A stretch of DNA of 64,000 nucleotides from Halococcoides cellulosivorans (GCF_003058365.1 NZ_CP028858.1:2282836-2346835); one strand, 5' to 3'; shown: positions 43,438 through 54,363, numbered from the stretch's first letter. The notes: generated from the letters alone by a model not told the origin. Translations and numbers: made by a program.

Positions 43438-44277
43438 TCACGCTTCGTAGCTGATTCTTCGGACACGGCCGGGCGTCGACCGGAACCCCCAGGTTCGACA
43501 GCCTTCCCGAGCGGGCTTGACGCGATCGACCTGGCGAAGCCCCTGCTTGATACAGTCCCACCAGGCGCTACTCGAATCGTAGCCCGCAGGGAACTCCGCG
43601 TACAGTTCCTCGACGAAATCCGAGCGGCGCGCTTCGCCCTCGGATTTCAGCAGCGCGAGCGCCGCGCCGACCGCGGTGCGGCGGCGCTCGATCAACTCCT
43701 CGTCCCACCCGGGCACCTCGATCGCGTCGAGATCGGTGATCTCTCCGCCCGGGCGGACGCCGCCGCGCTGTTCGCGGGCGTCGTAGTCGATCCCGGTCCC
43801 GGCCTCACCGCCGAGCCGATCGCGCGTCTTCGAGACGGCCTGGCGGACGAACGCGTCCAGGCGATCGCCCTCGACGTCGGTCAGCGACGCGGCGACGTCC
43901 GCGAGGTCGTCGTCTTTCACGCGGTCGATCCGCATCCGGTCCGGGCGCGGTGGTTCCACGAGATGGACCTCGTCGCTGCCCTCCTCGGCCGCCGCCTCAC
44001 CCTCCTCGGCGTCGCCGGCCGTCGCGTCGTCAGCCTCGGCGTCGGCGTCTTCAGCGAGGACGCCCGGTGGCGTCTGGACGTTGTCGAGATTCAGGTCGCG
44101 CATCCGCTCGGCGTACTCTCGCAGCAGTTGGTCGCGCTCGCTGCCGTGATCGATCGCGTACCGTCGGCGGACGATCCAGGCGAGATACGTTTCGACGTCG
44201 TCGAATCCCAGCAGGTCAGCCTCGACGTGGAGTGCGCGTTCGGTGTCGCCGTCGAGGTCGATCGTCACCGAGCCCAT
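43438..44277 (-). CDS. Conserved-type haloarchaeal protein, possible DNA binding, 279 aa
   Basis: From the ATG at 44277. The N-terminus (MGSVTIDLDGDTERALHVEA... DDVETYLAWIVRRRYAID) resembles a ribbon-helix-helix or related small DNA-binding start. An acidic low-complexity linker (AEADDATAGDAEEGEAAAEE) is followed by a C-terminal region (LRRSDFV-like segment EARRSDFVEELYAEFPAGYDSSSAWWDCIKQGL rewritten shorter as EARRSDFVEELY and SSAWWDCIKQGLRQ) that looks like a winged helix. Function unknown. It lies between psmA and the giant surface gene, convergent with psmA. Confidence 0.6.
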   Translation of the reverse strand: MGSVTIDLDGDTERALHVEADLLGFDDVETYLAWIVRRRYAIDHGSERDQLLREYAERMRDLNLDNVQTPPGVLAEDADAEADDATAGDAEEGEAAAEEGSDEVHLVEPPRPDRMRIDRVKDDDLADVAASLTDVEGDRLDAFVRQAVSKTRDRLGGEAGTGIDYDAREQRGGVRPGGEITDLDAIEVPGWDEELIERRRTAVGAALALLKSEGEARRSDFVEELYAEFPAGYDSSSAWWDCIKQGLRQVDRVKPAREGCRTWGFRSTPGRVRRISYEA

Positions 44278-44366
44278 CGAATCACCGTTGGAGTGGCGGA
44301 CGCATAAATCCAACAGGCCCGCGCCGTCGAGCGGTCGGGTCCCCGCCGAGCGGGGCCGTGGACGCG

Positions 44367-47300
44367 TCATCGCAACGCCACCACGCCAGTGTCGTTCGCG
44401 CCGACGAACACCGAATCACTGATCGGCACCGGTCCGCCCCGGACCGATCCGTTCGCGGTGTACGACCAGCGCTCGGCCCCACTCGTGGCGTTCAGCGCGA
44501 CCAGCCGATCGCCGTCACCCAGATAGACGGTGTCCTCGACGACCGCGGGGTCCGAGTGGAGGTCGGTCCCGTCGTAGGTCCACCGGACCGCCCCGTCGGC
44601 CCGGTCGACCGCGAGGAGCGTCCCGTTCTGGAGGCCAGCGTACACCGTCGACCGATCGACCGCGGGCGAGGTGGTCACCGACTGTCCGGTGTCGCGCACC
44701 CAGCGGGCAGTCCCGTCGGTCCGATCGAGCGCGACGAGTTCGCCGTCGCTGACGGTCGGCCCGGTCGCGCGGTCGTGGTCGACGGTGATCGACGTGACGC
44801 CGAAGCTGTCGGTCGGAGCGAGCGTGGTGCCGTTGATCGTCACCACCAGGTCCTCGCTGTCGGGCAGTGCGAGCGCCGTGGTCGTCGTCCCCGCCGTGAG
44901 TTCGATCGTCGTCGTGCCGAGAACACTATTGCTCGCGTCGCGGGCCTCGACGGTCGCGTTCAGCGTCGCGCCCGCGGGCAGCGCGGCGGTCTCGACACGA
45001 ACCTCCGACCAGGTCTGTGTGGCCTCGGTGTCGACGCGGTGGGTGTAGTTTCCGCCGAACGCCGATCCGACGTCGCGGTAGTGCTCGGAAATCTCGGCGG
45101 TCGAGAGCGCGCGGTCGTAGACCTGCACCTCGTCGATCCGCCCCTCGAAGGCCTCGGTTTCGGTCCCGCCGATCCGGACGGTCCCATCGGTGTCGTTGAC
45201 GCTGCTGACCGTCGCCGTCCCGGCCAGCGACCCGTTGACGTACAAGGCGAGTTCGTCGCTGTCGGCGTCGTATCGCGCGAGGAGGTGCGTCCAGGCGTCG
45301 GCGGTCGCCGTCGGCCCCGAAACCGTCGTCCGCGCGCTCCCGGTGTCGATCGCCGCGCGCCAGGAGTCGGTGTCGTCGATCTCGATGGCCCACTGGTCGT
45401 CGTTGACGACGATCGGCTGGACCGTGCCGTCGAGCGTCGCCGGCCGGGCCCACGCAGCCAGCGTAAACGAGTCGGTCAGGTTGAGCGCCGGATCGCTCGC
45501 GACGACGGCGTCGTCGACTCCGTCGAAGGTGTAGGCGGTCGTATCGAAGATGCCGTCAGCCGACCCCGGATCGCCTGACTCTCTGGCCGTGATCGCGTTC
45601 CCGCCGAAGTCCGAAACGGCCAGGACGCGTTTCGGCCCGGAGAGCGTGATCCGGTCGAGGCGGGCCGACCGGGCCGGGTCCGTGGTCGTCATCTCGACGG
45701 TCACCCGACTGTCGACGCCGTCGTCCAGCGCGAGGTCGTAACTGTGGGTACCAGCACTCGACGGCGAAATCGTCCGGGAGTCGACGACCGACCCGTCCGA
45801 GAGCGTCTCGACGGTCACCGACAGCGTCGCCGCATCGGGCAGCGTCGGGGCGTCGACCTCCAAACTCGACCAGTTCGCGCCGTCGGCCGTGAACGTCCGC
45901 CGATAACTGCCTTCGTGAGTTCCGTCCGCGCCGTAGCGGTAGCGTCGATCGACGGTCGCGGCGTCGACCGTCGCGCTCGAAATCCGCACCTCGTCGATCC
46001 GCCCGTCGAAGTGGGCGTCAGCGACCGAACTGTTCCCGATCGTGACCGCGGCGTCCGTGCTCGCGATCGAGGCGTTGGCCGTCCCGACCTGCGTGCCGTT
46101 CACCCAGAAGGTCAACTCGCCCGCCGCCTCGTCGTAGGTCCCGACGAGGTGGACCCACTCGCCGGTCGTGATCGTCGTGCTCTCGACGGTGTGGGTGGTC
46201 CCGCTCGCGTCGGTCGCGAACACCTCCCAGCGATCGTTGGCGTTCACCCGCAGGCCCCACTGATCGCCCTTGCCGACGACGGTGCGGGTGGTCCCGTCGG
46301 CGACGCTCGCGTTCGCCCACGCCGACAGCGTCAGGTCGCCCGTGATATTGAGGGCGGCGGGCCGACCGACGCGGACGCCGTCGTCCGATCCGTTGTACCC
46401 AAACGTATCAGTCTCGAAGACGCCCGCCACGCCGGAGTCGGTCACGTTGGCGGTGGCGTCGTTCGCGTTGCCCGAGTAATCGAGCACCGTGCCACTCGTG
46501 CCCGACCCCGCACCAGTCAGCGAGAGGCGATCGATCGCCGGCGAGAGCGACACGTTCGTAGTGGTCTCGTTGACGACGACGCGCGTGTCGGTCGCACTCG
46601 CCAGATCGATCGGATACGTCGAGACGCCAGTCGTGCTCGGAGACACGGTCGTCGAATCGACGACGCTGCCAGCGCTGTCGACCGCCTCGACGGTCACGTC
46701 CACGCCCGTCGCACTCGGGAGCGCCCCCACGTCGAGAGTCAGTTCGTCGAACGCTGCGGGGTCCTCGTCGGCGTAGCTTCGCGTGTAGTTGCCCTCGTAG
46801 GTTCCATCCGAACCACCCAGATACAGGTCGTTGATCTCGGACTGGGAGAGGTCGGTGTCGTACATCCGGACCTCGTCGACCTCGCCGTCGAACCCGTAGT
46901 TGTAGCTGATGGAGTCGTCCTGACCGACCGTCACGTTGTAGCTGTTCGAGGGGATCGGGGTGGTGGCGGTGGCCTCGCGAGTCCCGTTGACCCACAGTGT
47001 GGTCTCCTGGGTCGCGGCGTCGTATCGCACCGTGAGGTGCGTCCAGGCCCCGACAGCTACCGGCGACCCGGTGGCCTGTTCACTAGCTGAATCGATGGCG
47101 ATCTGCCACTCGTTGTTCGTGTTCTGGCGGACTTTGATCGCGTTGCCTTTCGCCCAAATTTCGCGGTTCTGATAGTCTGCCGTCTCCGAGTTGACCCACA
47201 TCGACGCCGTAAACGACTCGGTGACGTCGAGTGCGTTCGCACCCATATTGACGTCGTTGCCGCTGCCACTACTCGCCCCATCGAAGCCGAACCCACCAGT

Positions 47301-50300
47301 GCCCAAGACGCCGTTCGCGTCGGTCGTGACGCCGTTACGCGTGGTCGCCGTCCCGCCCGACCCCGAATAATTGATCACGTCGCCGCCGTCACCCGCGGGC
47401 GTCCGATCGAAGCGGTAGAACTGCGGGAGGGTGTCACCCGCCGTGCCGTTGGGGTAGCCAACCCGCAGACTGCCCGCCGTCGCGGCGCTTTCGGCGTCGG
47501 CGGTCGACCCGTCGTACGTCCCGTTGTTCCACTCCGAGAGGGTCTCCAGCGTGAGGTTGGACGATCCGCTGGCGATCGATCGGTCGAACCGCCAGTAGCC
47601 TTCGAGTGCATCGGCGGTCGTCCCGTTCGCGTAGGTCATCGAGAGGTTCCCGGCCGTGGATCCGGTCGCGGCGTCACTCGTCGTCGCGTTGTACGACCCC
47701 GTATCGAACTCGTCGCTCGTGTCGAGGGTCTCGGTGATCGTCGCGGTCGTCGACGTCCCCGCGTCTTCGAGCCTGACACTGTCGATCCGCCACGATCGAG
47801 TGACGTCCGTACTCGTCCCGTTGATCAGGACGCGCGTCGAGTTCGTATCGGGCAGTGAGAGGTTGTAGCTGGTCGTGCCCGCACTCGGCGTCACCGTGCG
47901 TTCGTCCTGGACGGTCCCGCTGTCGAGTGCCTGGACGGTCACGTCGGGCGTCGTCGCCGTGGGAACTCTCGGAGCGTCGATCGTCAGGCTGTCCCACGCG
48001 CCGGCGTCCGACGAGTCGATCGTCTGGCTGTAGTTGCCATCGAAGACACCGTCACCACCAGTGCGGTAGAGATCACTCACCTCGGCGCTCGTGAGCGCGG
48101 TATCGTAGATCCGCGGCTCGTCGATGGAACCGCTCCAACTGTTCAGCCCGTCGTCGGACGCGCCGATCCCGAGGCCGTGTTCGCCGTCGTAGTCTGTGAT
48201 CGACCCGCTGACAGACTGGCTCGCGACCTGCGTTCCGTCCTGGTACAGCACCATCTCCGAGCCGTCGTAGGTTCCGACGACGTGGGTCCACTCGCCGTCC
48301 GGCAGCGAAGCAGTCCCGATATACGTGTCTGTGCCGTCGACAGTGACTTTGAACTGCATATACCGGTCGGAATCGTTCATCTGGAGGCCCCACGGGCCGT
48401 AGGGGGCCCGCGATGCGTTGCCATACCAGACGGCCTGGGCGTAGTTGTCCTGTGGGCCCGAGCGTTTCAGCCACGCCGACACAGTGACGGCGTCGGTCGG
48501 TTCGAGCGTGCTGGATTGGGGGGCCGAAATGTGCGATCCGGTGACGTTCGCCGCCGACGTCTCGAAGACGCCCGTCGCGCCGGTCGCGACGCCGTCGTTG
48601 GCCGTCCCCTCGTTCGCGTTGCCCGAGTAATCCAGCACGGTCCCGCCCGTACCCGAAACGTCCCGATCGAGTCGCCAGTACCCCAGCATAGCGTCGCCCG
48701 CCGTGCCGTTGGCGTAGGTCAGTGAGTGCTGACCGGCGAGTGTCCCGTTCGCGCCGTCGGCACTCGACGTGGTGAACGAACCGTTGGTCCACTCCGGGAG
48801 CGAATCGATCTGGGTCGTGTTGCCCGTCGAACTGGAGGCCAGACCTGCATCCAGCCGATAGAACGCCGCGAGCGCGTCGCTCGATGTCCCGTTGGCGTAC
48901 CGCAGCGAGAGGTTGCCCCGCGGGCCGTATGCCGCATCGACCGAGGTTCGATCGTATTGCCCACGATCGAACTGGAGGCCCGACTCGACGACCGCGGTCT
49001 GGGGGGCCGTCGACGCCGCGCGATCGCGGGAGAGCGTCACGTTCGCGAGCGACCAGGACCGCGCGGGATCGGAACTCGTTCCGTTGATCTCGATGCGGGC
49101 GTCGCGGCTGGTCGGCAGATCGAGGGCGGTCGTCGAGGAGCCCGCGGACAGATCGACGGTCTGTGAGCCCAGCGCCGTCCCGTTGGGGTCCATCGCCGTC
49201 ACGGTCATCGTCGCGGTCGTGCCCGTCGGCAGGCCGACGTCGGTCACCACGATCGACTCCCAGCGCTGGAGACTGTCGGTCGTGACGCGTTCGGTGTAGT
49301 TCCCGCGATAGGTCGGCGGCCCGTCGTGAGCGAGGGCGTCGATCTCGTCGCTCGACAGTGCTCGGTCGTAGAGGCGTAGATCGTCGAGCGATCCGTTGAA
49401 GTACCGATCGGGGCTGCCAGAGATGTTGCGCGCACCGACGAAGAAGTCGTTCGAAGCGGGCGTCCACGCGTCAGTCGCGTTCGCGATCTCCGTGCCGTCC
49501 TCGTAGAGCCGGTAGGTCACGTTCTCGGAGCCGTCGATCGGTTCGGCCACGGCCGCCAGGTGCGTCCACGTGCCGATCTCGGCGGTACCGGAGCCAGAGA
49601 TGCCGTGAGACTCGGTGCTGTAGGTCTGCCAGATGTAATCCTGATAGTTCGAGGTGTTGTGAATCCGGAGCGAGGTCTCGTTGCCCTTGTAAGCGCTCAG
49701 GAACGCCTGTCTCTCGCCACCACCCTCACGAGACCAGTTGTACCACAGCGAGACCGTCATCGGTAGCTGATCGCCCGAAACCCCCGATTGAGAGAGGTAA
49801 TCGTCCGTCCCGTCGAAGTCGTACGCGCCAGTCCCGAACGTGCCGTTCGCGTCGGTCGTCACGTTGCCACTCGCCGTCGCGTCGTTGGCCGACCCCGAAT
49901 AGTCGGGCGCGGTCCAGATCGTCGATTCATCGCTGTTGAGATCGATCCGGTCGATGACGGGCGCGTGAGCGGGGTCAGAACTCGTCGCGTTGACCCGAAC
50001 GCGCGTGTCGGTCCCGCTCGCCAGTGCGAGATCGGACGTCGAGGTGCCGGTCGTCGTGGGGGACAGCGTCGTCGAATCGACGACCGTCCCGCCGTCCAGA
50101 CTTGCGACCTCGATCGGTGCCGACGTCGCGGTGTCGAGGGCCGTGACGTCGACGGCCAGTTCGTCGTAGGAACTCGCGTCGGTCGCGAGCGTCTGGGTGT
50201 AGTTGCCCTCGATCGTCCCGTCGTTCGCGCCGCGCGCCAGATCACGCATCTCCGCGTCCGAGAGCGCGCGATCGTACCGCTGGACCTCGTCGATCCGCCC

Positions 50301-53300
50301 GTCGAACGGTTCGTCGGCGTCGGCGGTATCACCGATCAGCGTGTCAGCCCCCGCGTTCGAAATCCCGACGCCGTCGAGCGACGAGGCGTTCGTCCCGTTC
50401 ACCCACAGCGTGAGTCGCTCGCTCGTCATGTTGATCCGGCCCGCCACGTGGACCCACTGCCCCGTCGTCGCCGGTGCGGTCGTCTGGTAGTTCGTCCCGT
50501 CGTCGGTCTCGTAGAACCACTCCCCGCCGCTGGTCACACCGAGGGTGTACTCTTGATCCCCGGCGCTCATGATCGACATCCGCGAGCCCGTGCTATCGAG
50601 ATAGACCCACGCCGCAACCGTCTGCGATCCCGGCTGGCTAGTCGCACCCACGTTCACTGCGTCGTCGGTCCCGTCGAAGCTGTACGAGCCGTTCTCGAAG
50701 ACACCCGCCGCGTCGGTCGTTACGCCGTTTTGGGTGGTAGCGGTGTTCCCGTTGCCGGAGTAGTCGGGGACCGAGCCGCTCGACCCCGACGGGGTCCCGT
50801 CGAACCGGTAGTAGTTGAGGAGGGCGTCGCCCGCCGTCCCGTTGGGGTAGCCCACGCGCAGGCGATCCGAGTCGGTCGCCGCGTCGGTCGTCGTCCCGTC
50901 GAACGTGCCCGCATCCCACTCGGAGCGCGTGTCGATCGAATCGACCACCGTCGTCGTGGTTCCGCCCGCGACCCTGGTGTCGAACCGGTAGAACGCACGG
51001 AGGTCGTCGTCGGCAGTCCCGTTGGGTTGACCGATGCGCATCCGACCCGCGGTGGTATTTGCCGCACCGTCCGCACTCGCCCCGTCGCTGTCACCCTCGG
51101 ACCACGAGGCCGCGGTGTCGTAGACGGCGGCCCGGCAGACCGTACAGGGGTCGGTCGTTCCAACGCGCTCGTGATCCAGCGTGAGGTTCGCGACCCGGGG
51201 GGAGCGCACGGCCGAATCACTGGTCTGGTCGACGGTCACCCGGGCGGTCGGCCCGTCGGGCACCGACAGATCCCGACTCGTCGCGCCCGCCGAGAGCGTG
51301 ACGGTCTCACTGCCGAGTGTCGCCCCGCTGGCGTCCTCGACCGTCACCGTCGCGTTCGCGGTCGTCCCCTCGGGCAGCGCACTCACGTTCGCCCGGAGTC
51401 GGTTCCAGGACTGGGTGTGGCCGGTCGTGTAGGTGCGATTGTACGCGCCATCGAAGGTGCCGTCGCCGCCGTAGCGGTAGAGTCGCTCGAACGCTCCATC
51501 GGACAGTGCGCGGTCGTAAAGACGGACTTCGTCGATGTGCCCGTTGAAGTTTCGGCCCGCTTTCTCGGTGTTCGTCCCGATCGCAACGTCGTAGCTGTTC
51601 GCGGTGATCGTCCCGGTCGCACTGTTGACCTGCGTGCCGTTGACCCAGAGCGTCAGTTCGTCGGTCGAAGCGTCGTACCGGGCCCCGACGTGGACCCAGG
51701 TGTTGGTCGCGATTTTGGTCGGTGCAGCGATCCCGGTATAGGTCCCCGAATCCTCGATGAAGATGTTCCATTCGTTGACGCTCGATTTCCGGAGCATGTA
51801 CTGGGTGTCACCCTTGCCGACGATCGCACGGTTGTCGTCGGTGGTCGCGTTGGCGTTGACCCACGTCGAGATGGTGAACGAATCGGTGAAGTTGAGTGCG
51901 TCCGGTTGGCCGAGCGTCACGCGATCGTCCGACGCGTCGAAGGCGTATGCGGACGTCTCGAAGACTCCCGTCTGATTCGTGACGATGCCGCCCTCGGTCG
52001 TCCCGGTGTGATTCTCACCGGAGTAGTCCGGAACGGTCCCGCCCGTGCCCGCCGGATCGCCGTCGAGGCGGTAGTACCCGACGAGGTCGTCCTCACCGGT
52101 CCCGTTGGCGTACGTCATCGACAGTTGCCCCCCGCGAGAGGCGGTCGCGCCGTCACTACTCGTCGCGTTGTACCGCCCGCGGTCGAAGTCGGCGGCCTCC
52201 CAGAGGCGACGCTCCCAGCCCAGCGGGACCTCGTCGGCGTCCGAACCCACGTAGACAGAGTCCTTCCGGATCGCAGGGTCTTCGCGGACCGGCGCGCCAG
52301 TCGCCGTCGTCCAGCGCTCGATGCCGCGATAGTCGCCCGCCCAGACCGATCCGCCCGTGGTACCCGCGAGGACCGTCTCCGAGGCGGCCGCCGGTGCACT
52401 CTCGATCCGGCCGGCATCGATCTGCCAGCGCAGCGATCCGCCCGTGTCGTACGCCGACAGCGCGTCGCCGCCGACGAAGACCCGGTCGTCGGCGACCGTC
52501 GGCGCGCCGGGGATCGATCCGCCGGGCGTCGCCGTCCACTGCGTCGCCCCGTCGGCCCGATCCAGCGCGGTCAGGCGGTCGCCGTCGGTGGCGTACACCC
52601 GGTCGTCGACGACCGCTGGCGACCCGGTAATCGGCCCGGACAGCGAGGTCGACCACTCTTGGGTCCCGTCCGTCCCGTCGAGTGCAGCGAGCGTCCCGCC
52701 CACGTGGCCGGCGAACACCCGGCCGTCGACGTAGGCGACGCCCGAAGTGACGTTCGCGCCGGTGTCGACCGTCCAGTCGGGCGTCGCCCCGTCGGTCGGC
52801 GCGCGGAGCGTCGCGTAGCCCGCGTTGGTCGCATCGTAGCCCGCCATCCGCCAGACGCGCTCGCCCGCGGTAATGCGTGTGACCGTGCCCGATCGATCCG
52901 CGACGACGACCGCGCCGTCGAGGACCGCCGCACCGCTCGGGACCGGTGCGCCCACGTCGTTCGTGGCGCGGAGCTCACCGGTCTGGGGGTCGATCGCGTG
53001 GACGACGCCGTCGTGGTCGGCGGCGTAGACCGTCCCGTTCGCGATCGCCGGCGTCGCGGTGAGTGGGGCCTCGGCGTCGTAGGTCCATCTCGGCGTCGCA
53101 TGGGTCGTCGGCAGGCCGACCACGCGACCGCCCCGGGTCCCCACGACGACGGTGCCGTTGAAGATCGCCGGCCCGGAGACGGCCGTTCCGAGGTCGGCCG
53201 AATAGCGCGTCGCGCCGTCCGATTCAGCGAACGCGTACAGTCGACCGTCCGCACTCCCGACGAACGCGGTCTCGTTGACCAGCGCCGGGGCCGTCCGGAT

Positions 53301-54341
53301 GCGATCGCCGGTCGAGCGCTCCCACAGGTCGCTGCCGTCGCGTGCGTCCACGGCGAGCACCGTCCCGTCGTCGGTGCCCGCGACGACGACCGCATCGCGT
53401 TCACCCGGGGCCGACCGGACCGGACTCGCCGTCGGGCGCGTCCACAGACCGCTGCCGTCGGTGGCGTTCAGCGCGTACAGACCGCTATCCGTCGGGACGA
53501 TCACCCGCCCGTCAGCGACCGCCGGTGAGGCCTCGATCGGTGGGAGCGAGGTGTTCGCCCACCGTTCGGTGCCGTTGGCCAGCCAGACCGCCCGGACGCT
53601 GCCCGATGCGCTCCCGACGAAGAGGGTCTCACTGTCGACGGCGACCGATCCGTTGACCGCACCGCCCGTCGAGAGCGTCCAGTCGGTCGTCCCGTTGGCC
53701 GCGTGGAGTGCTCGAACCCGCCCCTCGCGGTCACCGACGACGATCCGGTCGCCCGCAACGGTCGGCGCGGTCTCGATCGCCCGATCGGTCGGCGTCACGC
53801 TGTAGTTGATCGCCAGTCGCGGCGCACCCTCGATCGACGCGAGCACATCTGTGACGGATCCGTTCCGACTCGCGGTGACGCCCTCCATCGGCCAGCCGAG
53901 CATTCGGCAATCGGAGGCGTTCATCTCGTAGACCATGTACTCCGAGGTACCGATACTCGGGCTGTAGTCGAGACGAATCCCTTCCGATCGGCCCGGACCG
54001 ATGTAGAACGGTTCGTCACCACTCGTCGTTTCGATCGTACCGTCACTCCCGATCAACTGGCTCGACACGACACAGCCGACCCGGTGGTCGGAGGCGTGAG
54101 TCGCTCGCAGGTCCAGCGCTTCGGCCGTGTCCCCGCTGTACACCACCGAGGTGGACTCGACGAGCAAGATGTTGCCCTCGGTCTGAATCGAGCCACCCTC
54201 TAGCGGATCGAGGTCGTATTGAAAGAGCGTGACCGCGGCGAGCGCCGTTCCGGCGACTACTCCGAGGAGAACGAGACCGACCAGTACGTATCGGCGGCGG
54301 GCGTCCCCACGCGACCGGCCAGACGAGCCGCCGACTCCCAT
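44367..54341 (-). CDS. Giant surface protein: PQQ beta-propeller with an inserted array of LamG and Ig-like domains (3,324 aa)
   Basis: One uninterrupted frame of nearly 10 kb. The N-terminus is basic, then one membrane helix (YVLVGLVLLGVVAGTALAAV) as signal anchor, then a small beta domain (to about 170). From about 180 to 702 run PQQ/BamB-like propeller blades (VYVGSxxG.L.ALDaxdG...W). The last blade breaks after VYVGSDAD; PQQ sequence resumes near residue 3198 with DGELVALDRTDGTARWVRDT and runs to the end. In between, some 2,495 residues hold seven LamG/concanavalin modules (each with FDGTDD, W.HV and IDEVR.YDRALS) alternating with Ig-like units (ALPxGT..TVTVEA). Probable extracellular adhesin or glycan-binding protein. 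No dockerin or PGF-CTERM. Confidence 0.9.
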   Translation of the reverse strand: MGVGGSSGRSRGDARRRYVLVGLVLLGVVAGTALAAVTLFQYDLDPLEGGSIQTEGNILLVESTSVVYSGDTAEALDLRATHASDHRVGCVVSSQLIGSDGTIETTSGDEPFYIGPGRSEGIRLDYSPSIGTSEYMVYEMNASDCRMLGWPMEGVTASRNGSVTDVLASIEGAPRLAINYSVTPTDRAIETAPTVAGDRIVVGDREGRVRALHAANGTTDWTLSTGGAVNGSVAVDSETLFVGSASGSVRAVWLANGTERWANTSLPPIEASPAVADGRVIVPTDSGLYALNATDGSGLWTRPTASPVRSAPGERDAVVVAGTDDGTVLAVDARDGSDLWERSTGDRIRTAPALVNETAFVGSADGRLYAFAESDGATRYSADLGTAVSGPAIFNGTVVVGTRGGRVVGLPTTHATPRWTYDAEAPLTATPAIANGTVYAADHDGVVHAIDPQTGELRATNDVGAPVPSGAAVLDGAVVVADRSGTVTRITAGERVWRMAGYDATNAGYATLRAPTDGATPDWTVDTGANVTSGVAYVDGRVFAGHVGGTLAALDGTDGTQEWSTSLSGPITGSPAVVDDRVYATDGDRLTALDRADGATQWTATPGGSIPGAPTVADDRVFVGGDALSAYDTGGSLRWQIDAGRIESAPAAASETVLAGTTGGSVWAGDYRGIERWTTATGAPVREDPAIRKDSVYVGSDADEVPLGWERRLWEAADFDRGRYNATSSDGATASRGGQLSMTYANGTGEDDLVGYYRLDGDPAGTGGTVPDYSGENHTGTTEGGIVTNQTGVFETSAYAFDASDDRVTLGQPDALNFTDSFTISTWVNANATTDDNRAIVGKGDTQYMLRKSSVNEWNIFIEDSGTYTGIAAPTKIATNTWVHVGARYDASTDELTLWVNGTQVNSATGTITANSYDVAIGTNTEKAGRNFNGHIDEVRLYDRALSDGAFERLYRYGGDGTFDGAYNRTYTTGHTQSWNRLRANVSALPEGTTANATVTVEDASGATLGSETVTLSAGATSRDLSVPDGPTARVTVDQTSDSAVRSPRVANLTLDHERVGTTDPCTVCRAAVYDTAASWSEGDSDGASADGAANTTAGRMRIGQPNGTADDDLRAFYRFDTRVAGGTTTTVVDSIDTRSEWDAGTFDGTTTDAATDSDRLRVGYPNGTAGDALLNYYRFDGTPSGSSGSVPDYSGNGNTATTQNGVTTDAAGVFENGSYSFDGTDDAVNVGATSQPGSQTVAAWVYLDSTGSRMSIMSAGDQEYTLGVTSGGEWFYETDDGTNYQTTAPATTGQWVHVAGRINMTSERLTLWVNGTNASSLDGVGISNAGADTLIGDTADADEPFDGRIDEVQRYDRALSDAEMRDLARGANDGTIEGNYTQTLATDASSYDELAVDVTALDTATSAPIEVASLDGGTVVDSTTLSPTTTGTSTSDLALASGTDTRVRVNATSSDPAHAPVIDRIDLNSDESTIWTAPDYSGSANDATASGNVTTDANGTFGTGAYDFDGTDDYLSQSGVSGDQLPMTVSLWYNWSREGGGERQAFLSAYKGNETSLRIHNTSNYQDYIWQTYSTESHGISGSGTAEIGTWTHLAAVAEPIDGSENVTYRLYEDGTEIANATDAWTPASNDFFVGARNISGSPDRYFNGSLDDLRLYDRALSSDEIDALAHDGPPTYRGNYTERVTTDSLQRWESIVVTDVGLPTGTTATMTVTAMDPNGTALGSQTVDLSAGSSTTALDLPTSRDARIEINGTSSDPARSWSLANVTLSRDRAASTAPQTAVVESGLQFDRGQYDRTSVDAAYGPRGNLSLRYANGTSSDALAAFYRLDAGLASSSTGNTTQIDSLPEWTNGSFTTSSADGANGTLAGQHSLTYANGTAGDAMLGYWRLDRDVSGTGGTVLDYSGNANEGTANDGVATGATGVFETSAANVTGSHISAPQSSTLEPTDAVTVSAWLKRSGPQDNYAQAVWYGNASRAPYGPWGLQMNDSDRYMQFKVTVDGTDTYIGTASLPDGEWTHVVGTYDGSEMVLYQDGTQVASQSVSGSITDYDGEHGLGIGASDDGLNSWSGSIDEPRIYDTALTSAEVSDLYRTGGDGVFDGNYSQTIDSSDAGAWDSLTIDAPRVPTATTPDVTVQALDSGTVQDERTVTPSAGTTSYNLSLPDTNSTRVLINGTSTDVTRSWRIDSVRLEDAGTSTTATITETLDTSDEFDTGSYNATTSDAATGSTAGNLSMTYANGTTADALEGYWRFDRSIASGSSNLTLETLSEWNNGTYDGSTADAESAATAGSLRVGYPNGTAGDTLPQFYRFDRTPAGDGGDVINYSGSGGTATTRNGVTTDANGVLGTGGFGFDGASSGSGNDVNMGANALDVTESFTASMWVNSETADYQNREIWAKGNAIKVRQNTNNEWQIAIDSASEQATGSPVAVGAWTHLTVRYDAATQETTLWVNGTREATATTPIPSNSYNVTVGQDDSISYNYGFDGEVDEVRMYDTDLSQSEINDLYLGGSDGTYEGNYTRSYADEDPAAFDELTLDVGALPSATGVDVTVEAVDSAGSVVDSTTVSPSTTGVSTYPIDLASATDTRVVVNETTTNVSLSPAIDRLSLTGAGSGTSGTVLDYSGNANDATANVTDSGVAGVFETDTFGYNGSDDGVRVGRPAALNITGDLTLSAWANASVADGTTRTVVGKGDQWGLRVNANDRWEVFATDASGTTHTVESTTITTGEWVHLVGTYDEAAGELTFWVNGTQVGTANASIASTDAAVTIGNSSVADAHFDGRIDEVRISSATVDAATVDRRYRYGADGTHEGSYRRTFTADGANWSSLEVDAPTLPDAATLSVTVETLSDGSVVDSRTISPSSAGTHSYDLALDDGVDSRVTVEMTTTDPARSARLDRITLSGPKRVLAVSDFGGNAITARESGDPGSADGIFDTTAYTFDGVDDAVVASDPALNLTDSFTLAAWARPATLDGTVQPIVVNDDQWAIEIDDTDSWRAAIDTGSARTTVSGPTATADAWTHLLARYDADSDELALYVNGSLAGTATVSSVNDTDGTVRIGGTETEAFEGRIDEVQVYDRALSTAEISEHYRDVGSAFGGNYTHRVDTEATQTWSEVRVETAALPAGATLNATVEARDASNSVLGTTTIELTAGTTTTALALPDSEDLVVTINGTTLAPTDSFGVTSITVDHDRATGPTVSDGELVALDRTDGTARWVRDTGQSVTTSPAVDRSTVYAGLQNGTLLAVDRADGAVRWTYDGTDLHSDPAVVEDTVYLGDGDRLVALNATSGAERWSYTANGSVRGGPVPISDSVFVGANDTGVVALR

Positions 54342-54363
54342 TCTCTAGGGAAAGTCTACCATC

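Noticed and set aside
49788-53528. 1,246-residue open frame on the plus strand
   Set aside because: Antisense to the giant surface gene; composition (Arg, Val, Asp, Gly rich, no domains) is what GC-rich codons give in the opposite frame.
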